Shown: positions 1 to 11,182 of the stretch, one piece after another
Layout of the letters: each line of letters begins with the position of its first letter
Numbering within the stretch: the stretch's first letter is position 1
NCBI RefSeq assembly: GCF_029504395.1
Contig: NZ_JAQFIF010000002.1
Location: 496,001-560,000, forward strand
Origin: Arthrobacter sp. ES3-54
GTDB taxonomy: Bacteria; Actinomycetota; Actinomycetes; Actinomycetales; Micrococcaceae
DNA length: 64,000 nucleotides
Direction of reading: 5' to 3'
The notes under the pieces: generated by a model
The model's input: only the letters and a program-made list of their open reading frames with translations
Told to the model about the DNA's origin: nothing
Database searches by the model: none
Program-made: the position numbers and the translations under genes

Positions 1-1450
1 CAGCCATCGCACGGTCGGTCGGCGCCACGGGTGCCGGCAGGATGGTGCTGCCCATCAGGAACTTGTCCACCGCGGCCGCGCAGGCGCGCCCTTCGGCGAT
101 GGCCCAGACGATCAGTGACTGGCCTCGGCCGGCGTCGCCGGCGACGAAGATGCCCTCGGTGTTGGTCATGTAGTAACCGTCCCGGGCCACGTTGCCGCGG
201 CCGTCGAAGTCGGCCTGGACCTGGGCGGTGATCCCGGCCGGCTCGGGGCCGGTGAAGCCCAGGGACAGCAGGACGAGGTCCGCGGGGATGATCCGCTCGG
301 TGCCGGCCTTCGGGAGGCGCTTGCCGTCGACGAATTCCGTCTCCGCCACCTTGACGCCGGTGACTTTGCCGTTTTCCCCGACGAACTCCACGGTGGAGGC
401 GAGATAGGTGCGTTCGCCGCCTTCCTCGTGCGCGCTGGCGACCTCGAACAAGGTGGGGAACGTCGGCCACGGCTGGTGGCCTGCACGCTCGACGGGCGGC
501 TGCTTGCCGATCGCGAGGGTGGTCACGGATGCGGCCTGGTGCCGGTGTGCCGTGCCGAGGCAGTCGGCGCCGGTGTCGCCGCCGCCGAGGATGACGACGT
601 GCTTGCCCGCGGCGTTAATCTGGTTCTCCACGGTCTCCCCCGCCACCACCCGGTTGGCCGGCACGAGGTAGTCCATGGCGAAGTGGACGCCCTCGAGCTC
701 GCGGCCCGGAATCGGCAGGTCACGCGGGACGGTGGCGCCGGTGGCGATCACGACGGCGTCGTACCGGCGGCGCAGCTGCTCCCACGTCACGTCGGTGCCG
801 ACGGCCACGCCGGTGCGGAACCGGGTGCCCTCGGCCTTCATCTGCTCGAGCCGGCGGTCCACCTGCTCTTTTTCCATCTTGAAGTCGGGGATCCCGTAGC
901 GCAGGAGCCCGCCAATCTTGTCGTCGCGCTCGTAAACAGCCACGGTGTGGCCCACCCGGGTCAGCTGCTGGGCGACGGCGAGCCCGGCGGGGCCGGAACC
1001 GACGACGGCGACCGTCTTGCCGGTCAGTCGCGCCGGCGGCAGGGGGTTGACCCAGCCGTTCTCGAACGCCTGGTCCACGATGGACACCTCAACCTGCTTG
1101 ATGGTCACCGCGGGCTGGTTGATGCCCAGCACGCAGGACGCCTCGCAAGGGGCCGGGCACAGCCGGCCCGTGAACTCGGGGAAGTTGTTGGTGGCGTGCA
1201 GCCGCTCCATCGCTTCCTCGCCCTTGTCCCGCCAGATGAGGTCGTTCCATTCCGGAATGAGGTTGCCCAGCGGGCAGCCCTGGTGGCAGAACGGGATGCC
1301 GCAATCCATGCAGCGGCCCGCCTGGCTTTTCAGGACACCCTTTTCCTGGGCCTCGTAGACCTCTTTCCAGTCCATGATGCGGACCGGAACGGGACGGCGG
1401 GGCTGGGTTTCGCGCTGACGTACTTTCAGAAATCCGCGTGGATCAGCCAC
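1..1450 (-). CDS. gltD: Glutamate synthase (NADPH) small subunit, 3' end cut by window edge
   Basis: Electron-input subunit of glutamate synthase, which takes electrons from NAD(P)H and passes them through FAD and Fe-S clusters to GltB. The visible 483 residues begin GTG ([10 protein letters not shown]), with the start codon overlapping the gltB stop by 8 bp, so translation is probably coupled. Cysteine-rich N-terminal motifs [14 protein letters not shown] and CPAPCEASC are the family's [4Fe-4S] ligands. Two Rossmann nucleotide sites follow, [14 protein letters not shown] near residue 147 (FAD) and [11 protein letters not shown] near residue 290 (NADPH). The frame is still open at position 1 (APTDRAMA), so only the last few residues are probably missing. 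Confidence 0.95.
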   Translation of the reverse strand, partial: MADPRGFLKVRQRETQPRRPVPVRIMDWKEVYEAQEKGVLKSQAGRCMDCGIPFCHQGCPLGNLIPEWNDLIWRDKGEEAMERLHATNNFPEFTGRLCPAPCEASCVLGINQPAVTIKQVEVSIVDQAFENGWVNPLPPARLTGKTVAVVGSGPAGLAVAQQLTRVGHTVAVYERDDKIGGLLRYGIPDFKMEKEQVDRRLEQMKAEGTRFRTGVAVGTDVTWEQLRRRYDAVVIATGATVPRDLPIPGRELEGVHFAMDYLVPANRVVAGETVENQINAAGKHVVILGGGDTGADCLGTAHRHQAASVTTLAIGKQPPVERAGHQPWPTFPTLFEVASAHEEGGERTYLASTVEFVGENGKVTGVKVAETEFVDGKRLPKAGTERIIPADLVLLSLGFTGPEPAGITAQVQADFDGRGNVARDGYYMTNTEGIFVAGDAGRGQSLIVWAIAEGRACAAAVDKFLMGSTILPAPVAPTDRAMA

Positions 1451-4400
1451 CGGTCACCTCCAGGATTCGAGACCAAACTTCTTCGCCGTCGGGGTCCAGG
1501 CCCTCTTCGATGGCGTCAAGACGGGTTTGCAGGACGGCCGCGTAGTCGCGCGGCAGCACCTTGGTTATGCGGGCTGCGGTGTCATCGAAGTTCTCGAGCA
1601 GCCGGGCCCCGAGCAGCGACTCGGTTTCCTCGAGGTGCTTGACGAGCAGCCCGTGGACGATGTCGCGGTCCTCGGCGTCGAGCTCGAGCAACTGCAGCTC
1701 GCCGGACTCGAGGGCCTGCTTGTTGACGCGTTCGGTCTGCAGGTCCAGCACATAGGCCGTGCCACCGGACATGCCGGCACCGAAGTTGCGGCCGGTGCGG
1801 CCGATGATGAGCGTCTGGCCGCCGGTCATGTACTCGCAGCCGTGGTCGCCGATGCCTTCGGCCACCGCGGTGGCGCCCGAGTTGCGGACCAGGAAGCGTT
1901 CGCCCACCTGGCCGCGCAGGAACATTTCACCGCTCGTGGCGCCGTAGCCGATCACATTCCCGGCGATCACGTTCCGCTCGGCCGGGAACACGTTGGTGCG
2001 GTCCGGCCGGACAATGATGCGGCCGCCGGACAGTCCCTTGCCGACGTAGTCGTTCGAGTCGCCGAACATGCGCAACGTGATGCCGGCCGGCAAGAACGCC
2101 CCGAGTGACTGGCCCGCGGTGCCACTGAGCGTGATGTCAATGGTGTCCGTGGCCAGAACGTCGGTGCTGAAGGTCTTCGTGACCACGTGGCCGAGCATGG
2201 TGCCGACGGAGCGGTCCGTGTTGATGACGTTCACGGAGATCTTCACCGGTGTGCGGTCACTGAGCGCTTCGGCTGCCATGGCGATCAGGCGCTGGTCGAA
2301 GTGCTTGTCGAGTTCGTGGTTCTGGCCGGTGAGGTTGCGCAGCGGCGCATCGTTGTCGAACTCGAGGCCGTGCAGGATCGGATCCAGGTCCAGCCCTTCG
2401 GCCTTCCAGTGGTTGATCGCGTCGCGGGAGTCGAGCATCTCGGCATGGCCGATCGCCTCCTCGATGCTGCGGAAACCCAGTTCCGCGAGGATTTCGCGGA
2501 CTTCCTCGGCAAGGAATTCGAAGAAGTTCACCACGAACTCGGGCTTGCCGTTGAACCTGGAGCGCAGCTCGGGGTTCTGGGTCGCGACGCCCACCGGGCA
2601 GGTGTCCAGGTGGCAGACCCGCATCATGATGCAGCCGGAGACCACCAGCGGAGCGGTGGCAAAACCAAATTCCTCGCCGCCAAGCAGCGCGGCAATCACG
2701 ACGTCGCGGCCGGTCTTGAGCTGGCCATCGACCTGCACCACCACACGGTCGCGCAGGCCGTTGAGCATGAGCGTCTGCTGGGTCTCTGCGAGGCCGAGTT
2801 CCCACGGGACACCGGCGTGCTTGAGCGAGTTCAGCGGCGAGGCGCCGGTACCGCCGTCGTGGCCGGAAACCAGCACGACGTCGGCCTTCGCCTTGGTGAC
2901 GCCGGCCGCCACGGTGCCGATCCCGACTTCGGAGACGAGCTTGACGTGCACCCGGGCCGAGGGGTTGGCGCGCTTGGCGTCGTAGATCAGCTGCGCGAGG
3001 TCCTCGATCGAGTAGATGTCGTGGTGCGGGGGCGGCGAAATGAGGCCGACGCCGGGGGTGGAGTGCCGCGTGCGGGCCACCCAGGGGTAGACCTTCTGCG
3101 CCATCAGCTGGCCGCCTTCGCCGGGCTTGGCACCCTGCGCCATCTTGATCTGGATGTCGTCCGCGTTGGACAGGTACAGGCTGGTGACGCCGAAGCGGCC
3201 GGAGGCGATCTGCTTGACCGCGGAACGGCGGGTGGGATCGAGCAGGCGGTCCACGTCCTCGCCGCCTTCACCGGTGTTGGACTTGCCGCCCAGCCGGTTC
3301 ATGGCGATCGCGAGGGTCTCGTGGGCTTCCTTGGAGATGGAGCCATAGCTCATGGCGCCGGTGGAGAACCGCTTGACGATGCTGGAAACCGGTTCCACTT
3401 CCTCAAGCGGCACCGCGGGACGCGAGCCGGCCTTGAACTTCAGCAGCCCGCGCAGGGTCATGAGGTTCTCGGACTGGTCGTCGACGCCGCGGGTGTAGGC
3501 CTTGAAGATGTCGTAGCGGCGTTCACGGGTGGCGTGCTGGAGCCGGAACACGGTCTCGGGGTTGAACAGGTGGGGCTCGCCGTCGCGGCGCCACTGGTAT
3601 TCGCCGCCGCCGAGCAGGGGCTGGTGCGGCAGTTCGATGCCGTTCTCGGGGTAGGCCATGCGGTGGCGGGCCAGGACTTCGGCGGCAATGACTTCGAGGC
3701 CGACGCCGCCGAGCTGGGAATGCGTGCCGGAGAAGTACTCGTCCACCAGGTCCTGGCCGAGGCCCAGGGCTTCAAAAGTCTGGGCGCCCGTGTAGGAGGC
3801 CACGGTGGAGATGCCCATCTTGGACATGATCTTCAGGACGCCCTTGCCGAGGCCCTTGATCAGGTTGTAGACGCCGTCCTGCGGCGTGACCCCGACGACG
3901 TCGCCGGAGGCGATGAGCTGCTCCACGGATTCCATGGCCAGGTACGGGTTCACGGCGGAGGCGCCGTAGCCGATGAGTACGGCGACGTGGTGCGTCTCGC
4001 GGACGTCGCCGGCCTCCACCACGAGGGCGGTCTTGGTGCGGTTGGCGCTGCGCAGCAGGTGGTGGTGCACGGCGCTGACGAGCAGCAGGGACGGGATCGG
4101 GGCCCACTGGGCGTTGGAGTCGCGGTCCGAGAGCACCACGTACTGGACGCCGCGGTTGATCGCTCCGGAGACCTGCTCGCAGATTTCGGTGAGCCGGGCG
4201 CGGAGGGCGTTCTCGCCGCCTTCCGGGCGGTACAGTCCGCGGACCTTCATGGCGACCTTGCCGCCGTCGGCGCTCTCGATGTTCGCGATCTTGGCGAGCT
4301 GGTCGTTGTTGATCACGGGAAACGGCAGCGAGACCTGCGGCTGCCGGACCTGATTGGTGTCCAGCAGGTTGCCGTTCGGGCCGATCGCGCACATCAGGGA

Positions 4401-6059
4401 CGTGACAAGCTCTTCACGGATGGCATCCAGCGGCGGATTGGTGACCTGCGCGAAGGACTGCACGAAGTAATCGAAGAGCAGCCGCGGCCGCTTGGACAGC
4501 ACGGCCACCGGAGTGTCGGAGCCCATGGCACCGAGCGGCTCGGCGCCAGTGCGGGCCATCGGGCCCAGCAGGATTTTCAGTTCCTCGGTGGTGTAACCAA
4601 AGGTCCGCTGGCGGATGTTGACCGAGGCGGCAGTGTGGACCACGTGCTCGCGTTCGGGCAGGTGGTTGAGGTCGATCAGGTTGTCCTTGACCCACTCGGC
4701 CCAGGGGTTCGCGGCGGCGACCTCGGCCTTGACCTCGGCGTCGTCGATGATCCGGCCTGCCTCAGTGTCCACCAGGAACATCTTGCCGGGCGAGACGCGT
4801 CCCTTCTTGACCACCTTGGAGGGTTCGACGTCGATCACGCCGACCTCCGAGGCGAAGATGATGAGGCCTTCCTCGGTGATCCAGTACCGGCCCGGGCGCA
4901 GCCCGTTGCGGTCCAGCGTGGCGCCGACCAGGTTGCCGTCCGTGAAGGAGACAGCCGCCGGGCCGTCCCACGGCTCCATGAGCATCGAGTGGTACTCGTA
5001 GAAGGCGCGGCGCGCCGGATCCATGGTGGCGTGATTTTCCCACGCCTCCGGGATCATCATCATGATCGAGTGCGTGATGGGCCGGCCGGAGAGCCAGAGC
5101 AGTTCCGCAACTTCATCGAACGAGGCCGAGTCCGAGGCGCCCGGGGTGCAAATCGGGAACAGCTCTTCGGGTGAGTCCCCCAGCAGCGGGCTGGAGAGCT
5201 GCGATTGGCGTGCCCGCATCCAGTTCCGGTTGCCCTTGACCGTGTTGATCTCGCCGTTGTGCGCGATGGTGCGGAACGGCTGGGCCAGGGGCCAGGACGG
5301 GAAGGTGTTGGTGGAGAAGCGCGAGTGGACGATCGCGAGCTTGGTCTTGAAGCGCTTGTCCGAAAGGTCCGGGTAGAACGGCTCCAGCTGCGCGGTGGTG
5401 AGCATGCCCTTGTAGACGATGGTCCGGGAGGACAGCGACGGGAAGTACACGCCGAACTTGTTCTGGGCGCGCTTGCGGATCCGCCAGGCGCGGGAATCGA
5501 GCTCGTTGCGCTCGAGGGTTTCGCCGGCGCTGGAGGCGAAGAAGGGCTGCGAGAAGTGCGGCATGCAGGCCCGGGCCATGGCCCCGACCAGGTCGGCCAC
5601 GATCGGGACGTCGCGCCAGCCCAGGACGGTCAGGCCCTCGTCCGCGGCGAGGCCCTCGATGCCGGAGCGGGCGGCGTCGGATTCGCGCTGCTCGGCGGGC
5701 AGGAACGCGGTTCCCACGATGTACTGGCCGGGGGCCGGAAGTTCGAAGTCCGTGACCGCGCGGAAGAATTCGTCCGGCACCTGCATGAGGAGGCCGGCGC
5801 CGTCACCGGTACCTTCATCGGCGCCCACGGCACCGCGGTGCTCAAGGTTGCGCAGGGCGGTCAGGGCGGCGTCGACGATGTCATAGCCAGGCTCGCCGCG
5901 GAGCGTGGCGATAATGGCCAGGCCGCAGGCGTCCTTCTCGTTCTCCGGGTTGTAGAGACCGGCAGCGGCCGGAATCGCCGCGAACCGGCTGAAGGGTGAC
6001 TCGGCAGCCGAGGTCGGGTCCGGATCGGACCAGCTGGGGCTGTGAAGAGTTTGGGTCAT
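1443..6059 (-). CDS. gltB: Glutamate synthase (NADPH) large subunit
   Basis: Makes glutamate from glutamine and 2-oxoglutarate, with GltD supplying electrons. I chose the ATG at 6059 (MTQTLHSP), which has AGGAGG upstream, over the longer open frame to 6113; this gives 1,538 residues. Cys45 in KDACGLAI matches the N-terminal nucleophile of the class II amidotransferase domain, implying removal of a 44-residue propeptide. The [3Fe-4S] motif [17 protein letters not shown] lies near residue 1,145, and the C-terminal part is the glycine-rich beta-helix domain. It is first in a gltB-gltD pair; a 266-bp non-coding stretch upstream holds its likely promoter. Confidence 0.97.
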   Translation of the reverse strand: MTQTLHSPSWSDPDPTSAAESPFSRFAAIPAAAGLYNPENEKDACGLAIIATLRGEPGYDIVDAALTALRNLEHRGAVGADEGTGDGAGLLMQVPDEFFRAVTDFELPAPGQYIVGTAFLPAEQRESDAARSGIEGLAADEGLTVLGWRDVPIVADLVGAMARACMPHFSQPFFASSAGETLERNELDSRAWRIRKRAQNKFGVYFPSLSSRTIVYKGMLTTAQLEPFYPDLSDKRFKTKLAIVHSRFSTNTFPSWPLAQPFRTIAHNGEINTVKGNRNWMRARQSQLSSPLLGDSPEELFPICTPGASDSASFDEVAELLWLSGRPITHSIMMMIPEAWENHATMDPARRAFYEYHSMLMEPWDGPAAVSFTDGNLVGATLDRNGLRPGRYWITEEGLIIFASEVGVIDVEPSKVVKKGRVSPGKMFLVDTEAGRIIDDAEVKAEVAAANPWAEWVKDNLIDLNHLPEREHVVHTAASVNIRQRTFGYTTEELKILLGPMARTGAEPLGAMGSDTPVAVLSKRPRLLFDYFVQSFAQVTNPPLDAIREELVTSLMCAIGPNGNLLDTNQVRQPQVSLPFPVINNDQLAKIANIESADGGKVAMKVRGLYRPEGGENALRARLTEICEQVSGAINRGVQYVVLSDRDSNAQWAPIPSLLLVSAVHHHLLRSANRTKTALVVEAGDVRETHHVAVLIGYGASAVNPYLAMESVEQLIASGDVVGVTPQDGVYNLIKGLGKGVLKIMSKMGISTVASYTGAQTFEALGLGQDLVDEYFSGTHSQLGGVGLEVIAAEVLARHRMAYPENGIELPHQPLLGGGEYQWRRDGEPHLFNPETVFRLQHATRERRYDIFKAYTRGVDDQSENLMTLRGLLKFKAGSRPAVPLEEVEPVSSIVKRFSTGAMSYGSISKEAHETLAIAMNRLGGKSNTGEGGEDVDRLLDPTRRSAVKQIASGRFGVTSLYLSNADDIQIKMAQGAKPGEGGQLMAQKVYPWVARTRHSTPGVGLISPPPHHDIYSIEDLAQLIYDAKRANPSARVHVKLVSEVGIGTVAAGVTKAKADVVLVSGHDGGTGASPLNSLKHAGVPWELGLAETQQTLMLNGLRDRVVVQVDGQLKTGRDVVIAALLGGEEFGFATAPLVVSGCIMMRVCHLDTCPVGVATQNPELRSRFNGKPEFVVNFFEFLAEEVREILAELGFRSIEEAIGHAEMLDSRDAINHWKAEGLDLDPILHGLEFDNDAPLRNLTGQNHELDKHFDQRLIAMAAEALSDRTPVKISVNVINTDRSVGTMLGHVVTKTFSTDVLATDTIDITLSGTAGQSLGAFLPAGITLRMFGDSNDYVGKGLSGGRIIVRPDRTNVFPAERNVIAGNVIGYGATSGEMFLRGQVGERFLVRNSGATAVAEGIGDHGCEYMTGGQTLIIGRTGRNFGAGMSGGTAYVLDLQTERVNKQALESGELQLLELDAEDRDIVHGLLVKHLEETESLLGARLLENFDDTAARITKVLPRDYAAVLQTRLDAIEEGLDPDGEEVWSRILEVTGG

Positions 6060-6161
6060 TGGAGACGTCCTTCCTCCTGATCGTGCGTATGGGAGGGACA
6101 ACATTGGCCCCACTCAGCCCCGCCGGTGTGATGGGCGCAACAGAGTGTTTTTCTAACTGGA

Positions 6162-6191
6162 ATTGTAGGCCAGCCCGGCCTCCTGTACTAA
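6162..6191 (-). promoter_or_regulatory. Candidate gltB promoter
   Basis: On the minus strand TTAGTA (6191-6186) and TACAAT (6167-6162) are separated by 18 bp, about 100 bp upstream of the gltB ATG. The -10 is a good sigma-A match and the -35 is weak. The rest of the 6060-6326 gap holds no gene I can support. Confidence 0.4.
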
Positions 6192-6326
6192 CAGTTACGC
6201 AGGTGCAGGCCCAGGCTTGCACGGACAGCGTCGATCTGCTGTCCGGGGCAAGCCCTCTTGCCACGACGCTGTGGGGGTTCGGGTCCTGCGAGCGGTGGCT
6301 CCGCAACCCGAGATACCGGTGCTGAG

Positions 6327-7667
6327 CTACTTGGTGCCCTCAGCCTCCGGCGCGCTTCCAGTTCCCTGGCGTCCGGATACTCCGGCCGCCGGAGCTCCTG
6401 TGGCGGGCGCGGTGCCGCCGGTGGAGTCCTTGTCCGCATCCTCGGATGCGCGAACTGGTCCGCTTTGGTTATTCCGGAGATTAGCACGGGATTCACTATC
6501 TGAGACAGCAGAGTCCGCATGGCGGATGGTTGTTGCCTCCGCCGGAACGGTGGTGCGCTCCCCCTCAGCGGCATTCGCCCGCACTTCGTTCGTCCCGACG
6601 ACGGCGGCAGCCGGCGCGGCGGCGGCCCCCGTCGCACCGGTGGTGCGATCGGCGCCGGTTGTGCGGTCGGCGCCGGTGGCGCGGTCGGCGTCGACCGCTT
6701 CAGCGTCTGTCTCTGACTCGGCCGTCTTGGACTCTGCCGACGTCGTCTCTACCGTCTTCGTCTCCGGGTCGCGGCCCGGGAGGAACACGGTGTCCGGCTC
6801 GGAGCGTTTGCGCAGGCCGAGGAGGATGAAGGCGAGCAGCGCACCGGCAAAGACAATGATGCTGGTCCAGACATTGAGCCTAGTGGTGATCCCGAAGAGG
6901 CTGATCTGTTCGGCGTCGTCGATCCGCATGGCCTCGATCCAGACACGGCCAAGGGTGTAGTACATGGCGTAGACGCAGAAGAGGCGGCCGCGGCGGAAGC
7001 TGAATCTCCGGTCCAGGGCCAGCAGGATCAGCACGCCGGCCAGGTTCCACAGCGACTCGTAGAGGAACGTCGGGTGGAAGAGCGTCTCTGCCGGCATGCC
7101 CGCCGGGAAGTTCGGGTTGTTGGGATCGATCTGCAGCCCCCACGGAAGCGTGGTGGGCCCGCCGAAGAGCTCCTGGTTGAAGTAGTTGCCCCACCGGCCA
7201 ATCGCCTGGGCCAGCAGCAGTCCGGGGGCCGCCGCGTCCATAAAAGCACTCAGCTTCACCCCGGCCCGCCGGCACCCGATCCAGGCGCCCACGGCGCCCA
7301 GCAGGACGGCGCCCCAGATGCCCAGGCCGCCGCGCTGGATCTGCGGAATCAGGGACAGGTCGCCCGTGCCATCGAATCCGGGACCAAAGTAGGCATCCGG
7401 CGAGGAGAACACGTGGTAGAGCCGTCCGCCGATGATGCCGAACGGGATGGCCCAGATGGCGATGTCCCAGACGCTGCCCTCAGGTGCGCCGCGGCGCGCC
7501 CAGCGGACGGACGTGAGCCACAGGCCGGCAATGATGCCGGCAAGGATGCACAGGGCGTAGGCGTGGATGCGCAAGGCCCCCCACGGCAGCGGGATGTCGA
7601 ATCCGGACCAGCTGGGGCTCGGAATGCTCGCGGGAATCATCGCCGCCGCGTGGAGGACTGACTGCAT
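6327..7667 (-). CDS. lgt: Prolipoprotein diacylglyceryl transferase with long hydrophilic tail
   Basis: Membrane enzyme that transfers diacylglycerol from phosphatidylglycerol to the lipobox cysteine of prelipoproteins. The multi-spanning core (about residues 10-285) contains the Lgt signature GRWGNYFNQELFG near residue 160. Residues from about 290 to 446 form a charged, low-complexity tail with three GADRTT-like repeats encoded by 18-bp DNA units; most Lgt proteins stop near 280-300 residues. The ATG lies 3 bp after the trpA stop, so lgt is probably cotranscribed with the trp genes. An in-frame ATG 9 codons later is an alternative start. Confidence 0.94.
   Translation of the reverse strand: MQSVLHAAAMIPASIPSPSWSGFDIPLPWGALRIHAYALCILAGIIAGLWLTSVRWARRGAPEGSVWDIAIWAIPFGIIGGRLYHVFSSPDAYFGPGFDGTGDLSLIPQIQRGGLGIWGAVLLGAVGAWIGCRRAGVKLSAFMDAAAPGLLLAQAIGRWGNYFNQELFGGPTTLPWGLQIDPNNPNFPAGMPAETLFHPTFLYESLWNLAGVLILLALDRRFSFRRGRLFCVYAMYYTLGRVWIEAMRIDDAEQISLFGITTRLNVWTSIIVFAGALLAFILLGLRKRSEPDTVFLPGRDPETKTVETTSAESKTAESETDAEAVDADRATGADRTTGADRTTGATGAAAAPAAAVVGTNEVRANAAEGERTTVPAEATTIRHADSAVSDSESRANLRNNQSGPVRASEDADKDSTGGTAPATGAPAAGVSGRQGTGSAPEAEGTK
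6634..6687. repeat. Three 18-bp tandem repeats inside lgt tail
   Basis: Units begin at 6634, 6652 and 6670 (core gcgccggtggtgcggtcg) with a few substitutions. They keep the reading frame and encode the repeated GADRTT segment of the Lgt C-terminal tail. Confidence 0.85.
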
Positions 7668-7670
7668 TGC

Positions 7671-8504
7671 TTACGCTTCTTCCTTGGTAAGGCCGGTGCT
7701 GAGGTCTTTCGTCAGCGAGGCTACCGCATCCACGCCGCCGTCCCGGATGGCTGCGACGAGGGCGGTGCCCACAATCACGCCGTCTGCATACTCGGCGATC
7801 TCGCGGACGTGGCCGGCGTTGGAGACGCCCAGGCCCACGCAGACGCGTTCGGCGCCGGCAGCGTGCGCGGCGGCCACAACGCTCTTGGCCGCCGAACTGA
7901 CCGAGGCCCGGGCGCCGGTGACGCCCATGATGGAGACGGCGTACACGAAGCCGCGGCTCGCGTCGACAGTGCGCTTCATGCGTTCCGGGGAAGACGAGGG
8001 AGCCACCAGGAACACCCGGTCCAGTCCGTACTTGTCGGAGGCTGCCATCCATTCGGCGGCCTCGTCGGGGATGAGGTCGGGCGTGATCAGCCCGGCTCCC
8101 CCGGCCTCGGCCAGACGGCGGGAGAACTCGTCCACGCCCATCCGGACCACGGGGTTCCAGTAGGTCATGACCAGCACGGCGGCGTCGGTCTTGCTCGTGA
8201 TGCCGCGGACCACGTCGAAGACCTCCGGGACCCGGAAGCCCTTCGCCAGGGCCTCCGTCGTGGCCGCCTGGATGACCTGGCCGTCCATGACCGGATCGGA
8301 GTACGGGATGCCGATCTCGATGAGGTCCGCGCCGTTCTCGGCCAAGGCGATGCCGGCGGCAATGGTGTCTGCAACGCTCGGGTAGCCGGCGGGCAGGTAG
8401 CCGATCAGGGCCGCCCGGCCCTGGGCGCGGGCGCGGTCAATGGCCGCGGCCGATTTGCTGGCGTGCTGCGCGGCGTTCTGGGTGCCGTCCTGGCTGGTAC
8501 TCAC
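7671..8504 (-). CDS. trpA: Tryptophan synthase alpha chain
   Basis: Cleaves indole-3-glycerol phosphate to indole and glyceraldehyde 3-phosphate; indole is channelled to TrpB. A TIM barrel of 277 residues. The motif [15 protein letters not shown] places the catalytic pair at Glu63 and Asp74, with the expected 11-residue separation. The start overlaps the trpB stop by 4 bp (ATGA), the usual arrangement for the coupled subunits. Confidence 0.97.
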   Translation of the reverse strand: MSTSQDGTQNAAQHASKSAAAIDRARAQGRAALIGYLPAGYPSVADTIAAGIALAENGADLIEIGIPYSDPVMDGQVIQAATTEALAKGFRVPEVFDVVRGITSKTDAAVLVMTYWNPVVRMGVDEFSRRLAEAGGAGLITPDLIPDEAAEWMAASDKYGLDRVFLVAPSSSPERMKRTVDASRGFVYAVSIMGVTGARASVSSAAKSVVAAAHAAGAERVCVGLGVSNAGHVREIAEYADGVIVGTALVAAIRDGGVDAVASLTKDLSTGLTKEEA

Positions 8505-9865
8505 AGCTGTTCCCCCTCTTTGGCGATTTCGGCTTCAGGTGAGTCCTCGTCCAGCAGGTCGAACCATTCCGCGGCGGTGGCCACGTCCTTATCGCCGCGG
8601 CCGGAAAGGTTCACGATCACGATCTTCTCGGACGCCGCGCCCGCGTCCTCCGCGGCGAGCCGCTGGCCCACCTTGATGGCGCCGGCGAGGGCGTGGGCAG
8701 ACTCGATGGCGGGGATAATGCCCTCGGTGCGGCACAGGAGCCGGAAGGCCTCCATGGCTTCGCTGTCCGTGATGGGCTCGTACCTGACCCGGCCGATGTC
8801 GGCGAGGTAGGAGTGCTCGGGGCCGACCCCGGGGTAGTCCAGGCCCGCCGAGATGGAGTGCGACTCGATGGTCTGGCCGTCGTCGTCCTGCATGAGGTAG
8901 GAGCGCGCGCCGTGCAGCACGCCGGGCTTGCCGAGCGTGATGGTGGCGGCGTGGCGTCCGGTTTCAACGCCCTCGCCGCCGGCTTCGAAGCCGTAGATCT
9001 TGACCGAGGCGTCATCGAGGAAGCCGTGGAAGATGCCGATCGCGTTGGAGCCGCCGCCGATGCAGGCACAGACGGCGTCCGGAAGCCGGCCCGTCTGATC
9101 CAGGATCTGGGCCCGGGCTTCCTCGCCGATGACTTCGTGGAAGTAGCGGACCATCGCCGGGAACGGGTGCGCGCCGGCGGCGGTGCCCAGCAGGTAGTGC
9201 GTGTTGCCCACGTTCGCGACCCAGTCGCGCAGAGCTTCGTTGATGGCGTCCTTGAGCGTCTGGGATCCGTTGGTCACCGGGATGACTGTGGCGCCGAGGA
9301 GCTCCATCCGGGCCACGTTGAGGGACTGCCGGCGGCAGTCCTCGGCGCCCATGTAGACCACGCATTCCAGGCCCAGCAGGGCCGCCGCCGTGGCGCTGGC
9401 AACACCGTGCTGACCGGCGCCGGTCTCGGCGATGACACGGGTCTTGCCCATCCGCTTGGCGAGCAGCGCCTGGCCCAGGACGTTGTTGATCTTGTGCGAG
9501 CCGGTGTGGTTGAGGTCTTCGCGCTTGAGGAAGATCCGCACCCCGCCGGCGTGCTCGGCGAAGCGCTTGGCCTCGGTCAGCAGCGACGGCCGGCCCGAGT
9601 AGTTCTTGTTCAGGTCGGCGATCTGGGCCGTGAACTCGGGATCGGCCTTGGCCTTCTCGAAGGTGTCCTCGAGCTCGTCCAGGGCCGCGATGAGCGACTC
9701 GGGCATCCAGCGCCCGCCGTAGCCTCCGAAGTAGGGCCCCGGGGCGTGCCGCAGGGACGGTCCGCCCTGCGCCGTAGGCTCCTGGGGGCGGCCGCCCTGC
9801 AGGAACGCGTCCACGGCACTTTCGTCAGAGCCGGCTGCTGGCGCATCGACCATCAGTCTCACCAT
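8501..9865 (-). CDS. trpB: Tryptophan synthase beta chain
   Basis: PLP enzyme that condenses indole with serine to give tryptophan, in an alpha2-beta2 complex with TrpA. 454 residues from the first ATG (MVRLMVDAP); an ATG four codons later (9853) is equally plausible, as neither has a strong ribosome site. HTGSHKINN contains the PLP lysine, Lys125, and GGGSNAIG the phosphate-binding loop. It is separated from trpC by 112 bp with a hairpin, unlike the tight junctions elsewhere in the cluster. Confidence 0.96.
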   Translation of the reverse strand: MVRLMVDAPAAGSDESAVDAFLQGGRPQEPTAQGGPSLRHAPGPYFGGYGGRWMPESLIAALDELEDTFEKAKADPEFTAQIADLNKNYSGRPSLLTEAKRFAEHAGGVRIFLKREDLNHTGSHKINNVLGQALLAKRMGKTRVIAETGAGQHGVASATAAALLGLECVVYMGAEDCRRQSLNVARMELLGATVIPVTNGSQTLKDAINEALRDWVANVGNTHYLLGTAAGAHPFPAMVRYFHEVIGEEARAQILDQTGRLPDAVCACIGGGSNAIGIFHGFLDDASVKIYGFEAGGEGVETGRHAATITLGKPGVLHGARSYLMQDDDGQTIESHSISAGLDYPGVGPEHSYLADIGRVRYEPITDSEAMEAFRLLCRTEGIIPAIESAHALAGAIKVGQRLAAEDAGAASEKIVIVNLSGRGDKDVATAAEWFDLLDEDSPEAEIAKEGEQL

Positions 9866-9885
9866 CCTGTTCCACTGCTAGCTTT

Positions 9886-9908
9886 GCGGATCTGCAGACG
9901 AGATCCGC
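9886..9908 (-). other. Hairpin between trpC and trpB
   Basis: Perfect 8-bp inverted repeat (gcggatct / agatccgc) with a 7-nt loop, about 20 bp before the trpB start and without a T run. It could modulate transcription into trpBA or protect mRNA ends; the function is unknown. Confidence 0.45.
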
Positions 9909-9977
9909 TCATTGTCCGGGCAAATTGCGGGCCCGGTACCGCTTACGGTCCGGACGGAGGCGCCAGGACCGGCCGGC

Positions 9978-10796
9978 TCAGGCGCGGGCGGCGATTGCCG
10001 TTGCGCCGGCAGCCATGAATTCGGCGATCCGCTCGCGGGGCGTCGCGTCACTGACCAGCGCTTCGCCGACCAGGACCGCGTTGGCGCCGCGGGCCGCGTA
10101 GTGCTTGACGTCCTCAACGTCGCGCACGCCGGATTCGGCCACCACGAGGGCACCGGCGGGAATGCCGCCGGCCAGCTCCGCGAACACGGAACGGTCGACG
10201 TCGAGCGTCTTGAGGTTGCGCACGTTGACGCCGATGATCCGGGCCTCCGCGGCTACCGCGCGCTCGATTTCCTCGGCGGTGTGCGTCTCGACCAGCACGT
10301 TCATGCCGAGCTCGCGGCTGAGGGCCGTGAATTCACGCAGCTGGGCGTCCGAGAGCGAGGCCACGATCAGCAGGATCAGGTCGGCACCGTGGGCCCGGGC
10401 CTCCCAGATCTGGTACTCGTCAACCATGAAGTCCTTGCGCAGCAGCGGAATGTCCACTGCGGCGCGGACGGCGTCGAGGTCGGCGAGGGAGCCGCCGAAT
10501 CGGCGCTCCTCGGTCAGGACGCTGATCACGGCGGCCCCGCCGTCGGCGTACTGCGCGGCGAGGGACGCGGGATCGGCGATGTCCGCGAGCCGGCCTTTGG
10601 ACGGGCTGCGGCGCTTGACCTCGGCAATGACCTTGAGCTGGTCTCGGGTGCTGGAGGTCCCGCCCAGGGCGGCCCAGGCGTCACGGGCGGGCGCCGCCTC
10701 GGCGGCGCGCTCCTTCAGTTCGGCGAGCGTGACCAGACGCTGGCGTGCCTGCATATCCTCCAGGACACCGGCGTTGATGTCGTCGAGAACGCTCAC
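9978..10796 (-). CDS. trpC: Indole-3-glycerol phosphate synthase
   Basis: Closes the ring of 1-(2-carboxyphenylamino)-deoxyribulose phosphate to indole-3-glycerol phosphate. The GTG at 10796 (VSVLDDINAG) is chosen because it begins the conserved N-terminus and lies just 2 bp from the upstream stop; 272 residues. TIM-barrel catalytic stretches EVKRRSPSKG (near 59-68), LLRKDFMVDEYQI and VNVRNLKT are present. Encoded separately, not fused to trpF. Confidence 0.96.
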   Translation of the reverse strand: MSVLDDINAGVLEDMQARQRLVTLAELKERAAEAAPARDAWAALGGTSSTRDQLKVIAEVKRRSPSKGRLADIADPASLAAQYADGGAAVISVLTEERRFGGSLADLDAVRAAVDIPLLRKDFMVDEYQIWEARAHGADLILLIVASLSDAQLREFTALSRELGMNVLVETHTAEEIERAVAAEARIIGVNVRNLKTLDVDRSVFAELAGGIPAGALVVAESGVRDVEDVKHYAARGANAVLVGEALVSDATPRERIAEFMAAGATAIAARA

Positions 10797-10798
10797 GC

Positions 10799-11086
10799 TC
10801 AGTGGCCGGAGTTCTTCAGCTTGCTGCCGCCGACGCCGTAGCCGGCCTTGCGCATGGCCCAGCCGGCGAGCAGGCCGATCACCATGATTGCCGCACCCGC
10901 GACGAAGATCGGGGTGTTGGCGATGACGAAGGCGATGGACGCAACGAGGGCGCCGACCAGCATCACGATCACGCACGTCCATGCGGCCGGGCTGTTGCCG
11001 TGACCCGGCGCTTCGCTGTGATCGACGTCGTCGTAGACGCCCTTCGGCGCAGCGGACGTGGATGCGGAAACAGTGGCTTTGCTCAT
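10799..11086 (-). CDS. HGxxPAAW family small membrane protein (DUF6704)
   Basis: 95-residue protein of unknown function that carries the family's defining motif, HGNSPAAW, at residues 29-36. This directly precedes two hydrophobic segments (about 38-57 and 60-77), followed by a basic C-terminus. Members of this actinobacterial family commonly sit in trp operons, and here the gene lies between trpC (2 bp away) and the Trp-associated membrane protein. The context suggests a link to tryptophan synthesis or membrane placement of the pathway, which is inference. Confidence 0.85.
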   Translation of the reverse strand: MSKATVSASTSAAPKGVYDDVDHSEAPGHGNSPAAWTCVIVMLVGALVASIAFVIANTPIFVAGAAIMVIGLLAGWAMRKAGYGVGGSKLKNSGH

Positions 11087-11182
11087 TGAAATCTCCTCAG
11101 GATGAATACTGCTTACATTCTGCCATTTTTTGGCAGTGTTGTTGCCCGCGTTGCTGGTACCGTTGCTGGCCGCGGCATCGGC

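Noticed and set aside
428..1642. 404-codon plus-strand frame
   Set aside because: Antisense shadow of gltD and the gltB 3' end; no start signals or domain.
2187..5174. 995-codon open frame on the plus strand
   Set aside because: Antisense to gltB, rich in His, Val, Asp and Gly from GC-skewed complement codons, and with no recognisable domain. gltB has full motifs.
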